A stretch of DNA of 64,000 bases from contig CM020620.1 in assembly GCA_009829735.1 (NCBI GenBank), positions 5,696,299 to 5,760,298 of the forward strand. The letters are read 5' to 3'. Below the pieces are notes generated by a model. It worked only from the letters and a program-made list of their open reading frames with translations. It ran no database searches and was not told where the DNA came from. How positions within the stretch are numbered: the stretch's first letter is position 1; each line of letters opens with the position of its first letter. The DNA is from Pyropia yezoensis (Eukaryota; Rhodophyta; Bangiophyceae; Bangiales; Bangiaceae). Of this stretch, positions 12,374-20,794 are shown in pieces. Both the position numbers and the translations under genes were made by a program.

Positions 12374-13435
12374 ATGCCTCCCCGTCGCCGCTCGCCGCTC
12401 GGTCGAGAGGATGCAGACCAACGGCGGTCCCAGGCATATCGGTAATCTTCGCGTCTCCGCCGTCGAGAGCGCGTTCAAGAGCTGCCGTTAGCCGCACAGG
12501 CGGCGTCCACGCCTCCAACCGTTACTCGTTCGTCGCGTCGTGGGTCAAGGAGCTCTCCGACCGTCCGACGATGGGCAGCGGCAGGGGTATCTTTCGTCGG
12601 GGCGGCAAGTACCGTGGCGGCAGCCGGGCAAGTGAAAGAGCGTACGGACCCCGATGGTGTGGCTGCTCCTGTCTTGTTTACATTCATTGCGACCGTGCCG
12701 CTAGGGAGGACGAGCGCTGGCCCCCGCGTCCCATATCTAGATGACGACCACGTCATTCCCCCCTGGGAACCGGGCATTCTCGCGGCCGCCGTCTCCGGTG
12801 CTATGGCAGCCACGTCAGACCCGGATGCGGTGGCCTTCCGTCCGTAGCTTTCTTCAGCCACTGCTGCTCTTGATGCCCGTCGTGTCTGGCACCGGGCTCA
12901 GCATGCGGCCCAGGGCGAAGTAGCTTCCCCTTTTTCTTCTCTTTCGACGGCGCCTGGCCGTTTGCAGGTGGACGGGGCAGGCACGGCCTCGTACTCACGC
13001 CTACAGATTGAGGTCATACACGACGATGGGTCCATGCCGCTTTGGGCGCGGGGGCTGGATCCGGCCGTTGCCCTCGCAGAAAGGGCGGTTGCACATGGCG
13101 ACCATGAGACGCTCCGCCCTGTCCACAGGGCTGCGGCTGCTTTGGTGAGGACAGGCGGTAACCAGTCTGTCACGCTGGGGATGCGAGCGGGAGGTGAAAA
13201 AGACGAGGATGGCAATCAGCAGCATATGCCTGGGCAGGGTCTGCAGCGGTTTCCTCGGTTTCCATTCACCCCTTGGGATGTGGTGGACGTGTGCACCATT
13301 TGTTTGCAAGAGGTGGGTGTGGGGGAGGAAGTGGTTCGCCTGCCCTGTCTAGGCGTGTTTCACACTGAAGAGATAGAGGTGTGGTTGTCTGATCATGCAA
13401 CTTGCCCTACGCACGTGACGGCAAACGTTGATTAG
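12374..13435 (+). pseudogene. Decayed RING-H2 finger protein
   Basis: One frame runs from an ATG (MPPRRRSPLGRED) to the stop after TANVD, about 350 codons, broken only by an in-frame TAA (12443-12445) and TAG (12845-12847); there is no frameshift. The C-terminus resembles a RING-H2 domain of E3 ubiquitin ligases: CTICLQEV...VVRLPC..FH...IEVWL...CP. Of the eight zinc ligands, the first His (Gly in LPCLGVF), the Cys before IEVWL (Glu) and the last Cys (His in CPTHV) are missing. Two stops plus three lost ligands argue for a pseudogene. The N-terminal part is unrecognised and basic/Ala-rich. Confidence 0.6.
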
Positions 13436-13797
13436 TACCTTGGCGTTAGCAAGGGCCGTGTCAGCAAACCCTATATGAGTCATCTTGTGACGATGCCCCC
13501 GATAATGTCTCTTTCAACAATGTCGATCCTGTAGTCACTGATGAACTTTGTACATAACGCCCCCTAGCCGACCACCCAACCTCGATTTTCGCCCGCGAGG
13601 CCTGACACTGCCGCCACCTCCAGCTAGGCTCGCTGGCGGGCCCTTAAGCAGTCAGCGTGCGGCCCAGAACATCACCAGGTTGCTGAGGCTCCCCCAGGCA
13701 GAACAACATTATTGACGACGCGAAACCGCCGGTACGGCCGGCGCCCGCCACCGCCACCGCGGCCGCGGTCCGGCGTCGACACGCCGCCGCCCCAGGA
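13436..13797. other. No supported gene
   Basis: Nothing recognisable was seen. The segment separates the RING remnant from the GC-rich triplicated repeat and becomes rich in CCG triplets towards its end. Confidence 0.5.
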
Positions 13798-14410
13798 ATG
13801 GGGGCCGTCAGCGACGCCGGCCCGGCAACGGCGTGGACAATGACGCAGTGGTGGAGGAGGGAGGCCAGCACCCAACAGCCGCTGCCGCTGCCGCCGCCGC
13901 CGCCCCTTCAAGCGACGGTGGCCACGGCCGCCAGAGAAGGAGCGGCGGCGGCAGGCCGGACCCCAACAAGTAGGCCAGCGTGTGGACAGGAGACTCGCGG
14001 CGCCCCACCTCCAGCGGCTGGCGCTACCCCCTTCCAAGCGACTGGGAGCGCCCTAGCCGCCACCATTGGCCGACCGCCGAGGCTGTGGAATGAGGCCTAC
14101 ATTCAACAGCCGCTGTCGCATCCGCGGTGGCGGCGGCCTGCCGTCGCAGCGGCGGTCCACCGCTGACCAATGCCGCCCAGGCAGCCGGCGCCATCAGAGA
14201 AGCCGACCCCCCAACGACGTGGAAGATGGCGCCGTGGTGGAGGAGGGAGGCAAGAGCCCAACAGCCGCCGCCGCTGCCGCGGTCAGCGGCCGCAACCGCG
14301 GCTGCGGTCCGGCGTCGACACGCCGCCGCCTCTGCAATTGGCGCCGTCAGCGACGCCGACCCCCAAACGGCGTGGACGATGGCGCAGAGGCGGAGGAGGG
14401 AGGCCAGCAC
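13798..14410. repeat. Three diverged copies of a GC-rich unit
   Basis: A unit of roughly 75-130 bp, recognisable by GGCGTGGACNATG followed by GGAGGAGGGAGGC, occurs near 13800-13875, 14195-14260 and 14340-14410. The flanking sequence of the first and third copies (down to the stretch GGAGCGCCCTAGCCGCCACC near 14047 and 14572) is also repeated, so a larger unit was duplicated and then diverged. All frames are open through it because of composition; no protein is called. Confidence 0.6.
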
Positions 14411-15418
14411 CCAAGATTCGCAGCCGCCGCCGCTAATAGCGACGGTGGCTTCTGCCGGCGGAGAAGGGGCGGCGACGGCAGGCCCGACTTTAAGTAGTAA
14501 CTCAGCGTGTTGACAGGAGACCGGCGGCGCCCCACCTCCAGCGGTTGACGCTACCCCCTTTCAACCGACGAGGAGCGCCCTAGCCGCCACCATTGGCGGA
14601 CGCAATGCGACTCCTTGCCTCCCTCCCGTCTTCCTGGGTGAGTGTGTGTGGGTTTGATGCGGTTACCTTTACTGGCACGAGCTCACCGCCGCTGTGGTAC
14701 GAGGGTGCGGGAGGCTCCTCCCACACCTAGCCCATTGCAGTTGCCGCTTGGCGGCCAACCGTCGCGGGGGGGGGGGGCGCCTGGCGGCGGGCGGCAAGGC
14801 GGCAACCTGTCCTTGCCGGCGGCCGCCGCCATCGCTGCCTACACCGTGTTGATGGTCGGGTCTGTGGGAAGCCGTCTGCCGCGTAATCGTTCCCAAAACG
14901 CCCCAGCCGCCACCTCACAGGTGAAGCCCAAAGGTGTGGCCATTCACTGGGCAAGCGGCAGGTGGCAAGCGGGTGGGGTGTGGAAGGAGCGCTTCCGAAA
15001 CGAGGCGTGAGGGGAGGGGCGCTGCGTTGGCGACGCGCGCCGTCTTTGCAGAGTGGCGGGTGTTCTGGCAGCGGCCAGCGAAAGGAGCTGCAGCGGGGTT
15101 GGCGGCCCGCGGGGGTCCCTGTCCTTCTGGCTGGCGTTTTTCCCTTCCAGAGTGGTTCTCTTTGGAGGGTGCGTGCTGGGCGTTGATAAGTACACATCAT
15201 GGAAGAATGGTGCGCATGCCACGGCAGCGTGCAGGGAATGGGGGAGCGAAGAGCCGGGAGGGGATGAGGTTGGGAAGGAGGAGATGAGGGGTGGATGGCC
15301 CACCGGGGATTCCCCTCCAGCGGCAGCGCGCCGCGGCCAGCTCCAGCCGCGCAGACCTCAAACGACGGCAGCCTGCCGCCCAGGGGCGCATGCCACTGCA
15401 TGCCGAGGCGGCTGCCGC
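14411..15418. other. No supported gene; GC-rich
   Basis: Open frames on both strands are compositional. There is a poly-G run near 14766-14776. No domain or coding signature was seen. Confidence 0.5.
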
Positions 15419-15794
15419 NNNNNNNNNNNNNNNNNNNNNNNNNNNNNNNNNNNNNNNNNNNNNNNNNNNNNNNNNNNNNNNNNNNNNNNNNNNNNNNNNN
15501 NNNNNNNNNNNNNNNNNNNNNNNNNNNNNNNNNNNNNNNNNNNNNNNNNNNNNNNNNNNNNNNNNNNNNNNNNNNNNNNNNNNNNNNNNNNNNNNNNNNN
15601 NNNNNNNNNNNNNNNNNNNNNNNNNNNNNNNNNNNNNNNNNNNNNNNNNNNNNNNNNNNNNNNNNNNNNNNNNNNNNNNNNNNNNNNNNNNNNNNNNNNN
15701 NNNNNNNNNNNNNNNNNNNNNNNNNNNNNNNNNNNNNNNNNNNNNNNNNNNNNNNNNNNNNNNNNNNNNNNNNNNNNNNNNNNNNNNNNNNNNN
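15419..15794. other. Assembly gap (376 N)
   Basis: A run of N. Any frame drawn across it is meaningless. Confidence 0.99.
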
Positions 15795-17413
15795 GCCGCG
15801 TGCCCATGATGGATATGCATGGTGCTCTTTTCACAAGTGCTTCTCAATGACTTGACATCGTGTACTCAAAGTTCCTTCTGCTTCGGAGTGCACCGGGCCG
15901 TCTCCCGTGTTCTCCCGCATCCTCCCGCGTACCCCGCGCCCACCCGAAGCAAGCTCCCGCTCCGTCCTACTCTCGCTTCTGCTCGCCAATACACCACGAC
16001 CTCCACCCCTTGCAAGACCATCGACACCATCAGTACCCAGCAGTAGCAACAATCAAGATGAAAAAACACAAGCCCTGGGACAGATGAGCAAGTCATGGCG
16101 AAGCGTCGCAGCAGAGCTGGCACATCAGTCCAATGCCTCGCACGCGACCCACCCAAGAAGCGCCCGCCACGAGCCCCTCAACACACATGTATAAAAATGT
16201 TGACACGCACCAGGCAGGACATCTTAGACGGTCATCGCACCGTAGCCGTAGCATGAGCGTCGGGGCCCAGAGTAGTACCAATAAGGTTGTGGTGAGTGCG
16301 CCATGCAGCCGATGCGACCATGCCGCGCGTAAGTTCTGATGGAGTTGCGCTCACTGGGTAAGCATGGGGGGAGCGTGCGACAAGCACTGTTGGGGAAGTG
16401 AGTGGGGACGCGCTGCCACCATTGGTCGCACGAAAGCTGGACAGAGTGCGAGGCAGTGTAAGCAGAAGGATGGACACCAATGGCTGCCAGAGTCCTCATA
16501 TACATCGTCTAGGGCCCGCAGCGCTTGATCGCATACCACACCTCCCCAGTCCCCCCCAGTCCCAAGCGTCGAAACGTACCTTGCCCGTGCGCTGCAGGGT
16601 ATCGGAGGAAGGCGAAACGAAACGAGAACAGTGCCGGGGACAGAGATTAGGGGGGCGGGGCGGTGAGGGAAACCATGTGTGCCATCGAGGCATGGGGGGG
16701 GGCATTGGGGAAGGCGACAGTGCGGCAGAGAGGATAGCCTTGGCACATGTCAGGCGCACTGCCGTCAGCCACGGGGCACGCGTCGATGCCACAGTGACGC
16801 GGTGCTGCGCAACGGGACAGTTCCGGGTGAAGAGGCGGCCAGCAACCAGTGGGACCAGTGTCAGTGGGACAACGTGACAGCAATTGGCTGGACGGCATGG
16901 AAGCACGCGCACCACACACGCGTGGCTGCCACGTTCAGCTCAGAGTTCATCCGACGTCCTGGGAAAAACCTGCCAGATACCTTTCCAGGACAACGTCTTG
17001 TCGGTTAGGGCACAGAGAGGTGACTCATAAATACATATTGTAGCCCCAAAGTGTCATAGGACGTTTCGGATCTGGGGACCTTATCCTGATGTCGTTTTTC
17101 CGGTCCTCGGAGGTGCGACAGTCTGCAGGTCGAATATAAGGTAACCAGAGGGTTTGGCGGCTTGAGTGCGGCGATCATCGTCAGCAGACGCTTTTCGCCG
17201 CCCAGGCCCGTATCAACTTCCTTGATTGCGGATCCCCGCTCAGAAGTGGAGTTTGACACGACACTTGATGCGCATCGCCTGTCGCTCAAAATCGATCGGT
17301 TGAGCGAGAGACCCCAGTCGCGAGTGCGATCTGACCGGCGCGATTTCATTGGGTGGAGCGCTTGCTGACGGCGCAACAGGCTTGGGGCTGCCAGTAATCG
17401 CCGCGTTCACGGG
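15795..17413. other. No supported gene
   Basis: Mixed-composition DNA. No recognisable coding region, tRNA or repeat was found. Confidence 0.45.
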
Positions 17414-18491
17414 CGGTCTAAGACATGGTACACGATGTGGCGCCGAGTTTGTGGCACGCCGTGGCATGCCCTCATTGGCTGCATAGGCCACGTGTTTGTG
17501 CTTGCAGTGCCACAAACTCGGACGGTACCGCCACATGGCTCGAGCCAAAGCCATGTGGCGTTCCACCTCGCACACAGCGCCACATCACTTATGGATATCA
17601 GACTCTTGACTTTGTATGGGAATTGCGTTGGCCTCCGGGACTGCCTTGGTTTGAACCTTCTCGTCCGACCGCCGACCGCGAGCGCGCGCGCGCTGCTGCG
17701 TCGCACCTCGACGCTTCGGTCTGCGGCCGCTTCTCACCCCTCGCTCGGGCAGCTTCGGCGTGCTGCCTGCCGATCGCTCCCGCCACCTCCGACGCGCAGA
17801 TTTGTACGTGTTGCAGCACGTGTTCCCGCCAACCTATGGGGGAAGGGGGCGCGAGAGGGTGGAGCTGGGCGGCGATGAGTGTGGGGGGGGAGTGGTGGGG
17901 GCGACTGGTGGGAGGGAGGAGGGGTGTGATCGCTGTCTGACACCCCACCGGATGGGTTGCGCTTTTCTCTTTTTCCCTGCTTTGCGTCTGTGTTTGTTTA
18001 TCTCTGCCATCAGGAACGCGACGACAAGCCAGGCGTGGGGAGGTGAATTGTGTGGGGGTGGGGCCTACTGGCGGGAGGTCCGTTCGAGGGAGAGCGGGAG
18101 CTCACGCCTGATGGTTTGTTGAGGTATCAGTGGGGCGAACGGGCGTGGGGTAGGGCGAGGGCGAGGGGCGGGGCTGGGCGTGTTGGGGAGAGGCCAGGGT
18201 TGACTCGGCCCGGGTCGTGAGCGCGCGGCGGCGGGCGCCGCCAGGTGCCGCAAGTTGTTCCATCTGGATACATAAGCCGCTCTCTGTGGCGTCAACCCTC
18301 ATTCGCTTCTCTTCCGCATGCGTAGCTCTCTGTGCGTTCTGCTTTCAACAGAATCTCAGTCTGTCAAATATGAAATTGTCATGAAGTCCAGTGCCACATC
18401 GCCACATGTCTTAGACAGCTTTTTCGGATGTGGCAAAGGTACCGCGGCGCCACACTCCCAGCGTCACGCGGTTGTGGCATGTCTTAGACCG
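17414..18491. mobile_element. Possible non-autonomous terminal-inverted-repeat element
   Basis: CGGTCTAAGACATG at 17414-17427 is matched by its exact reverse complement at 18478-18491, giving 14-bp perfect inverted ends about 1.08 kb apart. A further copy of the right terminus core (CATGTCTTAGAC) lies near 18405, and GTGGC-type motifs cluster inside both ends, as in subterminal transposase-binding regions. At most a 3-bp GGG flank could be a target duplication. No transposase is encoded. It could also be a chance or structural inverted repeat. Confidence 0.35.
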
Positions 18492-18512
18492 GGGGTCAGA
18501 CACTCCCGAGGG

Positions 18513-18574
18513 GACTGTCTCGTAGTCCCCCTCCTCAGGCAGCCTGGGGCAGCCTGGGGGACTGCGAGACAGTC
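18513..18574. repeat. Long hairpin
   Basis: Arms of 18 bp (18513-18530, GACTGTCTCGTAGTCCCC, and 18557-18574) pair with one mismatch around a 26-base loop that itself contains two GCAGCCTGGG repeats. It lies 22 bp beyond the right end of the possible inverted-repeat element. Function unknown. Confidence 0.6.
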
Positions 18575-20630
18575 GCTTTGACGTGCGCGAAAGAGTGGGT
18601 GTGCCAGGGCAGCACTGTGGGCTGTGCTGCAGCCCAAGCAGCAGTGCAGGCGCTGACGCACAGCAGTCTGCCGCCCCTCCTCCTCCTCTGCCACCACTTG
18701 CACCGCCACCGCCACTGCCGCCAACCTCACCGCGCCACCGCTACCACAACCGCCGCCACCGCCGCCACAGTCACCGCTGCCACCTCCGCAACCGCCACCG
18801 CCACCACCGTCATCGCTGTCGTCGCTGCGTAGGTCATCGCCGGCCTTCACCACTTCTGGCGCCGACTGTCGGCGGCGCCCCACTGTCGGCTGCTGACCCT
18901 CGGCTGGCGGAACGCTACACGACGGATGTGCGCTGGGCGGTGACTGCGGGGAGCGGGAGCTGGCGAATTCCCTACTGCTGGCGGAGGAGCCGCGTGGGGA
19001 GTGGGCAGTGTTCGTTGGGGAGAGGCGTGAGGGGATGCAGGGAGATGGAGGGGGATAGCACGGGAGGGATGGGTGAGCGGACGTGGGGGTGGCTGGAAGG
19101 GGGAGTGGGGAGGGGTGGGGTAGGGTGGGGGGGGTGTTGGTCAGGAGGGGATGGCCGACCGGCGTCACCAACGCCGATCCGTCGAGGCGGTGGTGCCCCT
19201 CGCTTTTTCTTTTGCCTAGCGTGGCGCGTATACGCGCGTGGCGTGTTTTCCCTGTGCAGTGTGTTATGTTTTTTTTCCTGTGGCTTTCGTATCTCTTCCT
19301 TTTTCATATTTTCTTCTCTGTGTGTGCCGGGAGGGGCACCCGTGCTCACGTTAGAGCTGCGCTGCTGGCTGTCTGGGGGTGCCGCGTTTCCGGAGGGGGC
19401 GGGGGTGTCACGCTGTGGGTCGAGAGTGGCTGTGGCGGTTTCGTGCTGCTGGGCGGGGCGGGAGGGCGGCCCTGCGGGGGGGGGGCGGGTTTGTCGCCCT
19501 GCCCGCGTGGGCGGAGGTGCCGCGCTGCCGGCGGGGACATGCGTGGTCGCGTCGCGCTGCCGGCCACTGTGGTGCGCAGCGCCGCGCCGCCGGCCGAGGT
19601 GGTACTTGGCGTCGGCAGCGTGGGGGGCTGGCGCCGCGCTCCCGGCGGTGGGGTGGGCCGGTGGTGGCCGCACGCGGCGTCGGGCTGCCAGTGGTGGTGG
19701 TGCGCGGTGCCGCGCTGTCGGTGGTGGTGGTGCACGGGCCCACGCTTCCGGTGGTGTTGGTGCGCGGCGCTGGTAGCGTGGGAGGCTCGCGCTACGCGGC
19801 CGGCAGTAGCGCGGGGTCGGGGAGTAGCGGGGGGGACGGCCGCGCAGTGGCCGTCCACCCCAGTTTGACCGCTGCTGGGACGTGTGTTCCTCTCATGAAA
19901 TACTGCTTTTTCATTGGTGTAGGCGCCGTCAATCACACTCCAATCACCTGATGTCGCATCCAGGGGCGTATCGGCTGATCCCCTATCAACCACATGTCAA
20001 CTTCAGCTCAAGACCTCGTATCTTGATAGGATCAACTGCGCTCAAAATCCCGGCTTTGAGCGAGGAAAGTCGGCTGGTGACGATCGTGACGGGTGGGCCA
20101 CGAGCTCAGCCGGCGCCCTCGCGACTCCTGCTACTGCTGACGAGGACGCAATCCGGTGGGGCGGCCGCCCGCGGCCCGCCGCCGGGGCTGCCGCCGTCCG
20201 CGTCCACCCGGCGTCCGTGCCTTGCAGGCACCGCATGGTTGACGTCGGGCCATCCTCCCCCCCTTTCCTCTCCCCACACGACAGGTGGGGGCATCTGCCG
20301 CCGGGTCTGGTGCGCCTGTGGAGCACTCCTCCGAGGCTGGCGGGTGGGAGGCGAGCGGGGGGGGGGGGGGGGGGGGGGGTGGGCCGCCCCCGCCCTGGGG
20401 CCGGGGGGGGCCTTCCCAGCCACCCCTGCCGCCAGTCTGGCACTCGTGTCTATCTCCATGGCCCACCGTCAGCCTCCCCGCCACTCTCTCGCAATGAGGG
20501 TGGGTTGTACTGGCAGTGGGACGGCCTGCGCGCCCCCACCGCCCACGCTGCTCGGCGCACCCACCCGACGCGCTGCTGCGCGCGCCTGGCCTCAACCACC
20601 GACGCCCCTCCGCCGCCTCCGCCACGCCGG
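18575..20630. repeat. Low-complexity GC-rich DNA, CCG/CAC triplets and poly-G
   Basis: CAC/CCG triplet repeats occupy about 18680-18830, GTGGTGGTG-type repeats about 19480-19790, and a 23-base poly-G run is at 20357-20379. Long open frames on both strands reflect the scarcity of stop codons in this composition, not genes. Confidence 0.7.
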
Positions 20631-20631
20631 C

Positions 20632-20639
20632 TTATATAC
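20632..20639 (+). promoter_or_regulatory. TATA-like box upstream of the 951-aa gene
   Basis: TTATATAC stands out in otherwise GC-rich DNA about 155 bp before the ATG at 20795. Position and rarity suggest a core promoter; transcription start not shown. Confidence 0.4.
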
Positions 20640-20794
20640 CAGGGCAACCACCACCACCCCACATCCGACCTTCCACCTCTCTCTCCCCTCATCATCCCTC
20701 CCGCTCACCCCCGTCCCCATCCACGGCCCTGCCAGTTTGAGTACGTATTGTCGGGGCACCGCCCGTCCAGCCGCTGCGGCAGGGGGGCCCAACC

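Noticed and set aside
15053-15855. Frames running through the N gap
   Set aside because: They are open only because the gap has no bases.
18464-19868. Frames of 235-397 codons on both strands
   Set aside because: His/Pro/Gly/Cys repeats from CAC/CCG/GTG simple sequence; no domain and mutually overlapping.
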